From: a virus
IMG/VR virus record: IMGVR_UViG_3300010885_054330
Coordinates: 1 to 26,036 of that record
DNA: 26,036 nucleotides
Direction: 5' to 3' (one strand)
Within the stretch, counting starts at the first letter, position 1; every line of letters starts with the position of its first letter. The notes below the pieces were generated by a model that was not told the origin of the DNA, did no database searches, and worked only from the letters and a program-made list of their open reading frames with translations. The translations under genes were made by a program, and so were the position numbers. Shown in pieces: positions 1 through 13,362 of the stretch.

Positions 1-4579
<4,579 letters not shown>

Positions 4580-4700
4580 AAATATGTGAGCAACAAAGCG
4601 GCGATGGAATCGGAAGCGGAATCTCGCTAGAGAAATTGTATAGACCGCGACAGGTTCATAAATCAATGTTGAATCAGTACTTCAAGTCATAAGGAGCGAT
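4580..4700. other. Convergent intergenic gap
   Basis: This 121-base gap lies between the end of the + strand fibre gene and the end of the - strand gene at 4701. It contains the short direct repeat ggaatc (around 4607 and 4620) and a weak tctc-gcta-gaga hairpin. I see no strong GC-rich hairpin followed by a T run, so no intrinsic terminator can be assigned for either gene. Confidence 0.4.
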
Positions 4701-5240
4701 TCAAGCAATATCATCCCGACTTACTCTTTTATATGAAGAGATAATGGAATCAGCATATATTGCTTGCCCACGTTTACCATTTAAGTCAGTGACCCATACT
4801 CGCAGTCTTTCATTACCCGCGAGTCTTTCTAAGTGAGTATCCTTAATTACCCAAGTAGTCTTCCCACTAGACCAAAGAGAACCGACCGACATACTGTCCA
4901 GTAATGATTGCTTTTCTTCAAATTTGGCAAGAGGAATCGGCCTAAACGGTAAGTCACCACCAAATACGACTGTGCCAGATATTAGCTTAAGAAATTTCCA
5001 CCCATGTGTGTGAGGGTCGAATATTCCGTAAGGTTTATAAAACCTGGGGGGACACTCACTTTCAGACAAGGACTTCGCACTTATTATTCTGACATTTTTA
5101 CCGATTGCTGATTTATCTACATTTGCCACATTAACGAAAATAACTTGTTTATCTATCTTCTTAAGACCTATAATATGACATCCATCTTCAGGAACATAAG
5201 TAATAACGAAGTCAAAAGGGTCTAGTACTTTTCCAACCAT
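4701..5240 (-). CDS. Hypothetical protein, 179 residues
   Basis: I do not recognise this protein. It runs from ATG 5240 to a stop at 4701 and looks globular and soluble, with no signal peptide or membrane segment. It has alternating beta-type stretches (FDFVITYV, KQVIFVNVANV, WKFLKLISGTVVFGG) and an aromatic/His patch (YGIFDPHTHGW) around residues 70-80. There is no clear ribosome binding site. Instead TATAAT lies five bases before the ATG, a spacing also seen before other genes in this window. It lies between the fibre gene (convergent) and the homing endonuclease (same strand, 114 bases upstream). A virion or early accessory protein are both possible; no function is assigned. Confidence 0.7.
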   Translation of the reverse strand: MVGKVLDPFDFVITYVPEDGCHIIGLKKIDKQVIFVNVANVDKSAIGKNVRIISAKSLSESECPPRFYKPYGIFDPHTHGWKFLKLISGTVVFGGDLPFRPIPLAKFEEKQSLLDSMSVGSLWSSGKTTWVIKDTHLERLAGNERLRVWVTDLNGKRGQAIYADSIISSYKRVSRDDIA

Positions 5241-5245
5241 CTAAA

Positions 5246-5251
5246 ATTATA
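5246..5251 (-). promoter_or_regulatory. -10-like TATAAT five bases before the 5240 start
   Basis: A perfect TATAAT on the - strand ends five bases before ATG 5240. No convincing -35 hexamer is present 16-18 bases upstream, so this is only a candidate. It is listed because the same spacing occurs at 23015-23020, where the -35 is good. Confidence 0.35.
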
Positions 5252-5299
5252 CATTCAGACTAGGAGATAGAGGTCTTCAGAGGCACTACACGACTTACT

Positions 5300-5361
5300 G
5301 ATATGATTCAGGCGTTTGAAATTCGCTCTCAGTATAAAATGCGGACTTCATAAATCATATC
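5300..5361. repeat. 9-bp inverted repeat flanking the endonuclease stop
   Basis: The sequence gatatgatt at 5300-5308 pairs with aatcatatc at 5353-5361, with 44 bases between the arms. The second arm contains the stop codon of the endonuclease gene. The stem is AT-rich and widely spaced, so a role as terminator is doubtful. Confidence 0.3.
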
Positions 5362-6350
5362 TTCTTATTATTCGCAATACTTAATTTTATATATTCGGAC
5401 CAAGTGGTACAGCCAGATTCCGAAAGTATATTTGCACGGCGTTCAAGAAACGAACGGCGCATTGCCTCTTTAGATTCATCAGTATGGCGAAAGCCGGTGG
5501 AAGCGGCTGATATCTTGGCGCGAGTCTCCGGGCTGGTAGTGCGATTCCGCTGCTTTTCCTTGACTTCAGGACGGTTTTGAGCGGCAGTAGTGGCTATTCG
5601 ATGACGCTCTTTTACTGCAGGGTCTTCGAAGGCCCTCCGCGTGCCTTCAGAAAGACGAGCGCGAACTTCCTCTGTGCAGGATTCGATGGCCGCACGACTC
5701 ATATTTTCACGCGCCTCTACGGAAGCTAAAGAAGACTTTAAAGAGTCCGAAATTTTCTTACCATATTCTGGATTGGCTCGCATCACGGCACGTTTCAATT
5801 GAGTCTCGGGAGAAGCCATAGATTCGCGAGTCTTCTGAGAGCGTTTAGCGCGGGACTCCGGAGTGTTAAGGGAAGCGATTTGCTTCGCACGAGCTTCAGG
5901 AGTGAGGCAATGGCGGATGTTGTTATTCTGCTTAGCCTTCTCAATATACTCGGGGCGTTCCCAAGGATTCTTCACGGGATGCGGAACATGTTCACCACCG
6001 CGAGAAGTATTGAATCCTCTTAGTTGGTGCGTCGTATCATAGAGTTCAATCCAGTATTTCTCGGCAGCATTTGCTTCTTCGAGAGATGAGCAGACTTGCA
6101 AGACTTCATGGTCGAAGGAATCCGGACCGTATTTAATCAAAGCATTATACCAATGATTTTCGTGATTTTTCTCTAATAACCAATTTCTCGCCTTACTTAG
6201 ATGCTCCGACCAGCGTCTCTGCCATTTTTTGCTTGTAAGCCCTATATAGCGGCGACCTGATTTCATGTGGAAGTGACAATAAATAGTGAATACAAGTGAG
6301 GCCCCCGAGTTATCGGGGGCCTCACTTGAGCTGTTGTGATTAGATCCCAT
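5355..6350 (-). CDS. GIY-YIG homing endonuclease with NUMOD3-like repeats
   Basis: This is a free-standing homing endonuclease expected to cut a specific site in related genomes lacking the gene and so promote its own spread. The N-terminal GIY-YIG nuclease domain spans about residues 20-120: IY at 23-24, YIG at 35-37, the Arg/His pair in QRRWSEH (45-50), the metal-binding Glu at 97 in AEKYWIE, and GFNTSRGG at 112-119. Residues ~145-310 are about nine short repeats of the type PEARAK or SPETRAKISAA, matching the NUMOD3 DNA-binding module. A final segment (TTWSEYIKLS) is conserved-looking. The domain begins right after codon 19, so the start must lie upstream; ATG 6350 is the only fit. It has no ribosome binding site but has a promoter ending just before it. 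A strong hairpin covers codons 8-19. It sits 32 bases after the tail sheath stop, a typical homing-gene site. Confidence 0.9.
   Translation of the reverse strand: MGSNHNSSSEAPDNSGASLVFTIYCHFHMKSGRRYIGLTSKKWQRRWSEHLSKARNWLLEKNHENHWYNALIKYGPDSFDHEVLQVCSSLEEANAAEKYWIELYDTTHQLRGFNTSRGGEHVPHPVKNPWERPEYIEKAKQNNNIRHCLTPEARAKQIASLNTPESRAKRSQKTRESMASPETQLKRAVMRANPEYGKKISDSLKSSLASVEARENMSRAAIESCTEEVRARLSEGTRRAFEDPAVKERHRIATTAAQNRPEVKEKQRNRTTSPETRAKISAASTGFRHTDESKEAMRRSFLERRANILSESGCTTWSEYIKLSIANNKKI
6293..6328 (-). terminator. 16-bp perfect hairpin, likely sheath terminator inside the endonuclease 5' end
   Basis: Bases 6293-6308 (caagtgaggcccccga) are the exact reverse complement of 6313-6328, with a 4-base loop (6309-6312). 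On the - strand the structure comes 55 bases after the sheath stop and is followed by a moderately T-rich stretch rather than a clean T run. It most simply terminates or stabilises the long sheath transcript. It also encodes codons 8-19 of the endonuclease, so it would form just inside that message. Confidence 0.65.
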
Positions 6351-6356
6351 GTAGGG

Positions 6357-6386
6357 ATTTTACCACAAATGTTGCTAACTCGTCAA
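6357..6386 (-). promoter_or_regulatory. Promoter for the endonuclease, overlapping the sheath stop codon
   Basis: On the - strand TTGACG (6381-6386) is followed after 18 bases by TAAAAT (6357-6362), a 5-of-6 match to each sigma70 hexamer. The -10 box ends six bases before ATG 6350, so the transcript would be leaderless or nearly so. The -35 box overlaps the TGA of the sheath gene (6383-6385). Confidence 0.5.
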
Positions 6387-9300
6387 GCCCTTATCCGAAT
6401 ACTCATCGTCGCCACAATATATTCAAGTGGGAAGACAGGAACGTAAATAGCTTCGGTACGCAGAACTGTAGGATCATTAGGATCAACAGATGCTGTGATG
6501 CCTGCTACCTTCGTCACGATCTGACCATTGATGAGATTTTGGAATCCCGCACTCATGGACTGTTCGACCTGCTTAGGAATGCTGGTCGTAAACTTCTGTC
6601 CGATGTACGGATCGAGTACAGCCCGCATTACCTGCTGGACGTACTGAATCGTCATTTGAACGGAAGGAGTACGAGTTACGACAGTTTCTGTACGAGTGGT
6701 GAGCCCGTGACGGATTCTCAGACCCGTGTCGAGCTGTTCCATTATCGTAACACCATTTACCGCCACTTGGTTAGATTCAGTCGGATCTAGACGACGACCT
6801 ATACTCTTGAACCCAAGTATCTGACGACGAGTCCATGGGGTGGCAACGTCAACCGCCGGACTGCAAGTGGAGCCAGCTATAGCTGCAGCCACATAAGTTC
6901 CGTCCACCAGTCGGTCAGTTAAATTACCAACATCGTCCTGAATCGTAATGACGAATGAATCAGGATAGGTGACTACCATGAGTTCGGATTGAAGACCACG
7001 AGCTATAGCCTGTACTCCAGTTGGGGTAGTGCCGATAGCTGTTCCAACAACACCCATTCGCTCCCCCTCTTGACGAGGGCTGCTCATGAAGATGCAGTGT
7101 TGATTCAAGTATGCAAATACGTTAGCATCTGTACTGAGAGGCGCAATGATATCAGGCTTTATGTTGCCCGTGATGGGCTTTCGCAAGTCGTCAATTGCCT
7201 GTATGTATGCTCCTGACGTAACCTGACCAGATTGGTCTCTCAGTACTTGCTTAAGACCTACGATTACAGCACCGTTCAGAATGGCTAAACGAGCCGCCAA
7301 TGAGATCGGGTTATCTGGATTCGGGGGTCCGAAGTTTGTCTGGATCTTCTTAAGATCCTGGTAAAGGCCAGTCTCGTACGTAGTCTTACCATAAAGATAA
7401 GAAACGTAGTAAACATCACCGGTACGTGGTTCGTTACCCGTCCGCTTGTACGTACGCAGGAAAGCAGTCGTGTCTACATTCGTGTTTACTGCGTTAGAGA
7501 CGGTAATCTCAACGCCACCGACAGCATTGATCGGTATAGCACTATCGCAGGTGAATGTCTGACCGACAGTAAGGGTGAAGAAACCACCATTAGAGTAATC
7601 AGCCGCTGAAGGATTCAAGATAGTGAATCTTAAACCAGTCTGCGCATCAGTGTATGTCTGACCAACCGTCCCAGTGCCTGAAGACCCCCCAGGCGAGGAA
7701 CTTGAAACCGTGAATCCTGCAACGGCATCTTCGCCCGTATCACCGGTCACACCGGGAGTTATCCCGATGTTTGTGGAGGTGATGAATGCAGTGCTTACGG
7801 TGGATTGGAATGACAGGGTCGAAGCCGATCCTGAAGTCAAGGAATCTATGCGAAGATAAGACCCTAAACCCTGAACCGTTAACGGCCAAGCTGCTGCGAC
7901 ACCGCTGAATGTTCCGTCGTAATTTAGAGCAGAAGCTAAAAGAGCAGCGGTAGGTTGTGTTCTTGAAGCTGTAGCGCCAATCACCAAACCAAGAGTCGCA
8001 GCAGCGTTGCTTCCAGTTCTAACTGTTATGTTCGAATTTGGAGTGTTCACTAAGCTCGACACTACCAGTTTGTTCGCGTACTGATCTGCTCCTGTGCGAG
8101 CCACTAGCTCAGTAACGACAGCAGTGACTACATGAGCCGTATCATTAGTGCTGTGAACGTGGAATCCGCCCTCAAGTTGCACTCTGTGGTCGTTAAATGC
8201 TCCGGCAGAATCGGCAGCTATCGCTTCGGCGAGAGTCACTACAGTGATGAATCCAGCTGGGGTAACTCCCGAGGCATTTGCAACCGTAACGACGTTTGTC
8301 GTATCGTTTACACCATGGACATCAGACTGCGTACGATGGCTGTTGTACTTCGCCTTAAGCGCGTTCACTAATGTGATAGCCGTAGCAAGGTTAGTGGCAT
8401 TCGCAGTCGATACCGTGTTCACGGTATCATCATTAACGTGAGCACCAGTCTCCACAAAGTGCGAGTTGAACTTGGACTTAGTATTGTTCAGCAACAATAC
8501 GGTAGCGTTAATATCTCGTATTGTTCCGCCGCTTACATAAGCATTGCTGTATGTTGAGCCACCAAGGGAGAAAGAAGTCGCCATCGAATTGGTGACAATC
8601 CAAGCTCCGTTCGCTTCAGTGGTTCCTACAACGCCCTGAATGTAAACGTAGTCACCATCCACCAAGCCATGGGCATTCATGGTGAGAATTTGGACTAATC
8701 CTCCATCGTCTGCCGTATTATCTACGGGTTCCGCGTTGTAGGCAGACTGGACAACATCATTCGCGGTATCATCGTAACCGTGAACGCCTAACTGCTGAAG
8801 GTGAAGATTAAACTTGTCCTTCAAGTCTCTCGCTAATACGGAAGCAGTCTGAAGCGTCGTTGCATCAGCCACAGACACCGAGTTATCAGCATCACCCAAC
8901 TGGTGGAAGGTCAAGTCAGGAATGTGCAGGTTATAATTCGTCTTTATGTCATTTAACAACGCACATAAAGTGGAAAAAGAAGTAGCGCCTGCAGCCGTTA
9001 CTACGTTAGTTCCGTCTGCCGATATATGGAAGTCAGTGTCTGCAATGTGCAGATTGTACTCCAACTTCAGCTGATTAGCCAATGAAAAAAGGCTTGGCAG
9101 AACCAAGCTTTGGGCATTGGAATCAGCATATGGCAAGTATGCATTATTGATGGCCGTTACTACTGAATCAAGAGAGACCGAACTTCCACTTGGTAATTCA
9201 GTCTGGAAGTCTACGCCGTCCACGCTTAGTATCAAACGGCTGTTGATGCCTGAAGTGATACTAAACGGAGCGTCCTTGATAGCAGCCATTATGGCAGGCT

Positions 9301-11617
9301 GATTTAAGGCATTATATCTACCAGTAGCTGAATCGTTAGGAGAGAACCCCAGCTTGCTGCTACCATCCGTGGTCCCGCTTACAGTAGGAATCTGGACAAT
9401 GACACTGCAGACCTTGTATTCAGTCTCGGAAGCGTTGGCATTATCACCAACTAAACCGAGTACTGATTGAGATCCGTAGGAAAGCTCAAAAGCATTTGTG
9501 TTACCTGTAGCCAGGTTAACAGCAGCTACTACTTGAGCGACAGTTGTCGTGGCTGATATATCAACAACAGTAACGGTTCCATCAATGGAAAGTTGTAAAC
9601 GGTCAGAAGTCTCAAAACTTAACGGATTTGTGACGGGCTGGCCGAGAAGGGTGGCAGGAAATGATGTTGCTAAATTGACGCCGAAGGCTGCTCCGCCATC
9701 TACCAACATGTTACCGAAAACACTGGTAGCCTGGTATAAGTCATAAGGACTGGCGAAGTCGTTTGTAATGGAAGCATTCTTTTCCGGCGACAAACTGTCA
9801 TCGAAAGTGATAGTAACGGTTTCCGCTACTGGGATACCTCCTATCAAGAATGAATCTGGCTGAGTCTCTGAACCACTAGGCCACTGAATGGTCTCAGGTA
9901 AACCTGACTTTGAACCGAATTTCACTCCAAACAGCTGAGAAGCTGTAAGAGCGGAGTTGATCGTATACTGACCGACCCCTGTAGGTCCAGGAGTCACGAC
10001 ATTTAATGTATAGGTATCATCCGCTATTCTGTTGTACCAGAAAGTGGCATATACTTTATAATCAGCTGGCACTAAATCACGAAGGGTGACAAGATTAGAC
10101 GCACCGTCCACTCCAAGAACCGCGACAGGTCCCCTTGCGTAAGCATCCCGCCACGATTTACCCACATAAACTGTAACCAAGTTAGGATTGTCAGTCGGTA
10201 AATCGATCCTGCCATTTGTCACGGAATTAAACAGACTGACGGACAGAGGCGTGTCTCTTCCATTTCCAGACGTAGGAGTAAGAGGCAGAGTAAACTTATT
10301 GGTTGATAAGCTGTTAGTGTTGGGATCACTAAAACGATCGCACTCAGCACCAAACAGTTTATCATCGATCAACAATCCAGTAATCTGGGTAGAATCCCAA
10401 ACAGCTGAACCAGTTACAGAACCGCTTGTCACGGTAAAACTGGTTCCCCATTGGATCTTGGATTGGTCTCTATCATTTACTACGATGTAGTCCAAACCAT
10501 TTACGTAGTCTCTTCTGCCAGGGGCAATACCGACGTTATTGACTTCCGCAATATTGCTATTCGGAAGGTAATCGAAAGTATCTTGCCAAGAGTTAAACCA
10601 ATACTCTACGGTAAGAGTAGAGCCAGCCTCGGGGGCTTGATTAAGTATAACAGCTCTTCTTGCTCCATCGACAGACTTAGCAAGAACCTGTGAACCGTTT
10701 ATTTTAATGACTACCTTCGACGGATCCGTAGCGGTTATGCCGCCATCAGAACCATCGACGATTGGACCGTTAAATACGATGAAAGCCTTGTTACGTCCCG
10801 AGTAATTGCCAGTAGTGAACCCTGTAGGTCCATTCGCAGCACCTGATCCGATCAAGACGTTATTTGCGGCGGTGAGGAACACATGGGACAATCCCTGGTT
10901 ATCTTCCACAACACCAGCCGTTAGACCTGAAATACCAGCAGCATTGATATCATTTGCGACATCTACGGCTGCTCTATCAGTTCCCTCAGTGAAATCGATG
11001 ATGGAAACACCGACTAAATCATTCACATAAACCAAAAGACGCTTTGACGAAGAGCTAAACGTATAGGGTTCAGCCTTAGGCATTATCAAAACGGCAGGAC
11101 CAGCCGAAACTTGGTCACTGACATCATCAGTGACTCTAGTATCCTTTCGGTGGAAATAATAGTTGACAGTGACGAAATCGTCTGCTGCTGGTGGAATCAG
11201 CAAAGTGATTACACCATTAGGACCATCAACCGCTGAAACAGCTGCTGGAGCACCATTTACTGAGACAGACACTCTAGAAGAGTCGAAGGTGGGTCGACCA
11301 GCTCCCGTACCATCTACTATAGGGTAATTGCGTACCTTAAACTTGAATTTATTTCCGTCCGTATCGTCTAAGACGGGATTTGCGTTAGTACCGCTTATTA
11401 TCCAACGGTTTGAAACGTCTTCTGAAAATATAGGAGTGTCAGCCTGGCTCGAAGAGCCACGCACCATCTCAAAGTCCGTTTGAGATAGGGTTTCTCTTCC
11501 GGGACCAATTATTACTGGGACTCGAAGTCCAGTAAGGAGAGGGCCAGCTGTTGGCTCAACAATTGTCTGAGTGTAGACTCCCGGAGGAGCGTAGGTGGTA
11601 AATGGACCGATTCCCAT
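6383..11617 (-). CDS. Giant modular contractile tail sheath protein
   Basis: This is the subunit of the contractile sheath that surrounds the tail tube and drives DNA injection. The N-terminus (YAPPGVYTQT, then GLRVPVIIGPG) is the usual sheath beginning. Residues ~1390-1744 match the conserved sheath core: DDVGNLTDRLVDGTYVAAA, PWTRRQILGF, NQVAVNGVT, DTGLRIRHGLTTR, LDPYIGQKF and the end FPLEYIVATMSIRIRA. T4 gp18 has 659 residues; this has 1744. The extra ~1000 residues between the ends are modular: three Ig-like blocks (near 95-155, 280-345, 490-560) sharing VNG...VDG...VTL...P; six ~40-residue helical repeats of the form LKxKYNxHxxxxxxH...DDTxN (about 840-1165); and, inside that array (about 966-1031), an E1-FCCH-like segment (HGLVDGDYVYIQG). 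Start ATG 11617 has GGGAG at good distance. Assignment is firm; the role of the insertions is not known. Confidence 0.93.
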   Translation of the reverse strand: MGIGPFTTYAPPGVYTQTIVEPTAGPLLTGLRVPVIIGPGRETLSQTDFEMVRGSSSQADTPIFSEDVSNRWIISGTNANPVLDDTDGNKFKFKVRNYPIVDGTGAGRPTFDSSRVSVSVNGAPAAVSAVDGPNGVITLLIPPAADDFVTVNYYFHRKDTRVTDDVSDQVSAGPAVLIMPKAEPYTFSSSSKRLLVYVNDLVGVSIIDFTEGTDRAAVDVANDINAAGISGLTAGVVEDNQGLSHVFLTAANNVLIGSGAANGPTGFTTGNYSGRNKAFIVFNGPIVDGSDGGITATDPSKVVIKINGSQVLAKSVDGARRAVILNQAPEAGSTLTVEYWFNSWQDTFDYLPNSNIAEVNNVGIAPGRRDYVNGLDYIVVNDRDQSKIQWGTSFTVTSGSVTGSAVWDSTQITGLLIDDKLFGAECDRFSDPNTNSLSTNKFTLPLTPTSGNGRDTPLSVSLFNSVTNGRIDLPTDNPNLVTVYVGKSWRDAYARGPVAVLGVDGASNLVTLRDLVPADYKVYATFWYNRIADDTYTLNVVTPGPTGVGQYTINSALTASQLFGVKFGSKSGLPETIQWPSGSETQPDSFLIGGIPVAETVTITFDDSLSPEKNASITNDFASPYDLYQATSVFGNMLVDGGAAFGVNLATSFPATLLGQPVTNPLSFETSDRLQLSIDGTVTVVDISATTTVAQVVAAVNLATGNTNAFELSYGSQSVLGLVGDNANASETEYKVCSVIVQIPTVSGTTDGSSKLGFSPNDSATGRYNALNQPAIMAAIKDAPFSITSGINSRLILSVDGVDFQTELPSGSSVSLDSVVTAINNAYLPYADSNAQSLVLPSLFSLANQLKLEYNLHIADTDFHISADGTNVVTAAGATSFSTLCALLNDIKTNYNLHIPDLTFHQLGDADNSVSVADATTLQTASVLARDLKDKFNLHLQQLGVHGYDDTANDVVQSAYNAEPVDNTADDGGLVQILTMNAHGLVDGDYVYIQGVVGTTEANGAWIVTNSMATSFSLGGSTYSNAYVSGGTIRDINATVLLLNNTKSKFNSHFVETGAHVNDDTVNTVSTANATNLATAITLVNALKAKYNSHRTQSDVHGVNDTTNVVTVANASGVTPAGFITVVTLAEAIAADSAGAFNDHRVQLEGGFHVHSTNDTAHVVTAVVTELVARTGADQYANKLVVSSLVNTPNSNITVRTGSNAAATLGLVIGATASRTQPTAALLASALNYDGTFSGVAAAWPLTVQGLGSYLRIDSLTSGSASTLSFQSTVSTAFITSTNIGITPGVTGDTGEDAVAGFTVSSSSPGGSSGTGTVGQTYTDAQTGLRFTILNPSAADYSNGGFFTLTVGQTFTCDSAIPINAVGGVEITVSNAVNTNVDTTAFLRTYKRTGNEPRTGDVYYVSYLYGKTTYETGLYQDLKKIQTNFGPPNPDNPISLAARLAILNGAVIVGLKQVLRDQSGQVTSGAYIQAIDDLRKPITGNIKPDIIAPLSTDANVFAYLNQHCIFMSSPRQEGERMGVVGTAIGTTPTGVQAIARGLQSELMVVTYPDSFVITIQDDVGNLTDRLVDGTYVAAAIAGSTCSPAVDVATPWTRRQILGFKSIGRRLDPTESNQVAVNGVTIMEQLDTGLRIRHGLTTRTETVVTRTPSVQMTIQYVQQVMRAVLDPYIGQKFTTSIPKQVEQSMSAGFQNLINGQIVTKVAGITASVDPNDPTVLRTEAIYVPVFPLEYIVATMSIRIRA

Positions 11618-11729
11618 GTTTTAATGTTCTCCCGACGAAATGTTTAAGTATAAGTCTAAACGTTAGCCAGACGATTTAGGTTTAGTGTACGTCTCATCTA
11701 AGGTCCAATTTAAGGAAAACATAGAGAGT
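11618..11729 (-). other. 112-base leader ahead of the sheath gene
   Basis: This gap holds the sheath ribosome binding site (GGGAG, 11 bases before ATG 11617). A TATACT lies about 35 bases upstream of the start but has no good -35 partner. The gap is the longest within the virion operon and could hold a separate promoter for this abundant protein, but I cannot show one. Confidence 0.3.
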
Positions 11730-12170
11730 CTATTTATTTTTAGATATAGGACTTGCTTTTGATATAGAATTTATTGCTTTAGCCCGGAGATCTAGAATTC
11801 TCGAATCAGTCGGTTTCAAATTTCCAGAGGAATCCTCTGTCAAAGCATGGGAACCCGTCTCTTGTCTTACCTTATCAGTTTTTAATTGTTGTTTCCTAAA
11901 ATTACCCCATTTTGCTTCAGAAGACCTAGCTACAGCTTTATCTAAACTGGGGTAATCTAAGTCGTGAACGCCAGAATTACCATGGACACCACTTAGCCCT
12001 CTTACACTGCCTTTAAATCCAAAAGAGAAAGAAGACATCTTCCTAGCAGCAGGATTACTACACACCGGACAAGGGTGTGAACTCAAGTACTTTTCTGAAT
12101 CGGCTTTATTTAGCAATAACTCTGAAAATTCGACTTCACATTCTTCACATGCATACTCATATTGCGGCAT
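11730..12170 (-). CDS. FmdB-like zinc-ribbon protein
   Basis: The N-terminus MPQYEYACEEC, with Cys8 and Cys11, and HPCPVC, with Cys34 and Cys37, makes a four-Cys zinc ribbon of the FmdB regulatory-protein type. In that family the ribbon starts at residue 1 and is followed by a variable tail. Here the ~100-residue tail is polar, rich in Ser, Lys and Gly, and probably disordered. The gene lies between the sheath and a neck/tail-completion candidate and is read in the same direction, so a role in tail assembly or in controlling late genes is possible. No strong ribosome binding site precedes ATG 12170; TATAGT lies five bases upstream. The function of such ribbons in phages is not settled. Confidence 0.75.
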   Translation of the reverse strand: MPQYEYACEECEVEFSELLLNKADSEKYLSSHPCPVCSNPAARKMSSFSFGFKGSVRGLSGVHGNSGVHDLDYPSLDKAVARSSEAKWGNFRKQQLKTDKVRQETGSHALTEDSSGNLKPTDSRILDLRAKAINSISKASPISKNK

Positions 12171-12175
12171 GATTT

Positions 12176-12181
12176 ACTATA
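12176..12181 (-). promoter_or_regulatory. -10-like TATAGT five bases before the 12170 start
   Basis: On the - strand TATAGT ends five bases before ATG 12170, repeating the spacing seen at 5246 and 23015. There is no recognisable -35 hexamer, and the box lies just after the previous gene's stop, so it is a weak candidate. Confidence 0.25.
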
Positions 12182-12188
12182 CAGGATA

Positions 12189-13343
12189 CTAAATCATTCT
12201 TTCATATGTGAGTCCACGGCCAATTTCCAATATGCTAGTCTCTTCTTCTATTGAAGGATCACTTATTCTAGTGCTCATTTGTAAATCTAACAAGACAGCA
12301 GGTAAGGGATTATATATCGCCCAATCTACTCGAAATGTGCAGGAGATGTTACTTTCGTAGAAGTATTCATCTGTCTCAGGATTAAAAATGTCTTCATTTT
12401 CTCCTCCTGGAGAAATATCCAAAAGTTCTATGCCCTCAAAACCCAAGGCGTTTTGCCTTTCTAAGATCTTCATTATGATATAATCAGAAAGTTTCTCTCT
12501 ATCTTCTGAATCTTTGGAAAAGGCGATTAGATCAAAATTCATTTCGAATTTTCCACCATAAACCATAGCTACATCGGTTCGATCTTCCGTAACCACTATA
12601 TTAAATTTATCGCAGTCTTGAGTTCGATCCCCAAAAGCAATCACGACTCCTGGAATGATACTAACATTGAACTCCTCTTTTTTAAACTCAAAGGGTCCTT
12701 GCTTAGGGGTGACGTATCGATAATCCGCATAAACATTCTGAGAAGATGATATATAGGTAAGAAACGTTATTTCTCCAGTCTCATAGTCAATTGCATAATC
12801 CTCTCCCCTAATCAGATAAACCCTATTATCTAACCATAATCTTACAGAATTAGGATATATGTTAGGGTTACTAATCTGACCCTTCTGATCCCCTGAATGA
12901 TTAAATACTATGATGTATTCACCTAGGACAGTCAAAATAGGATCCATTTCGACCAGTCCAGGTATATTGCGAGCTTGATCGGGCAAACGACTGACTTGAA
13001 ACCTGTAAACTCCAGGAGCGCTGGGAAATTTGTCTCTATAAGGAGAAATCTTCTCTAATTCAGTAAAATTTTCTCTTATCCATTCAACAGTAGTACCCGG
13101 ATACCCTTTTTCATAAGATAACATGCAAAAGGATGATAGTCTTCCCATATAGTTATCGGCTGATAACCTAACCCTATCTCCTGAAACCCCATTTACAATA
13201 ATGCCTCTCTGAGGCCGCTCATCGAAAGCGAATTTATTCTGTACATTCTTAGAATCATCACGGTATCGTGGATGATCATAGAGAATCTTCTTTAGTTCCT
13301 CTATGATCCTCCTCTTGGTGGCGTTCGTTAACCAAGATATCAT
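12189..13343 (-). CDS. Structural protein, probable neck or tail-completion component
   Basis: A 384-residue soluble protein. The N-terminal helix RRIIEELKKILYDH and DPRYRD-type context, a beta-rich middle (GVYRFQVSRL, DNRVYLIRGEDYAIDYETGEITF) and a later segment GGKFEMNFDLIAFSKDSEDREKLSDYIIMKIL resemble phage neck and tail-terminator proteins. In those, a beta-sheet is followed by a helix reading roughly DRxxLSDxI. The segment ENEDIFNPETDEYFYESNISCTF before the C-terminus is also of virion type. A GGTGG ribosome binding site precedes ATG 13343. It is transcribed ahead of the zinc-ribbon and sheath genes, 19 bases before the former. The exact role is inferred from position and fold-like pattern, not from a clear family match. 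Confidence 0.72.
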   Translation of the reverse strand: MISWLTNATKRRIIEELKKILYDHPRYRDDSKNVQNKFAFDERPQRGIIVNGVSGDRVRLSADNYMGRLSSFCMLSYEKGYPGTTVEWIRENFTELEKISPYRDKFPSAPGVYRFQVSRLPDQARNIPGLVEMDPILTVLGEYIIVFNHSGDQKGQISNPNIYPNSVRLWLDNRVYLIRGEDYAIDYETGEITFLTYISSSQNVYADYRYVTPKQGPFEFKKEEFNVSIIPGVVIAFGDRTQDCDKFNIVVTEDRTDVAMVYGGKFEMNFDLIAFSKDSEDREKLSDYIIMKILERQNALGFEGIELLDISPGGENEDIFNPETDEYFYESNISCTFRVDWAIYNPLPAVLLDLQMSTRISDPSIEEETSILEIGRGLTYERMI

Positions 13344-13362
13344 AAAGCCACCAAGTCATTCA

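Noticed and set aside
4580-4700. Possible bidirectional terminator between the fibre gene and the 4701 gene
   Set aside because: Only a 4-bp stem is present, without a T run on either strand.
6539-11030. Several + strand frames of 60-100 residues opposite the sheath gene
   Set aside because: They lie entirely antisense to a strongly supported sheath gene and show no protein-like pattern.
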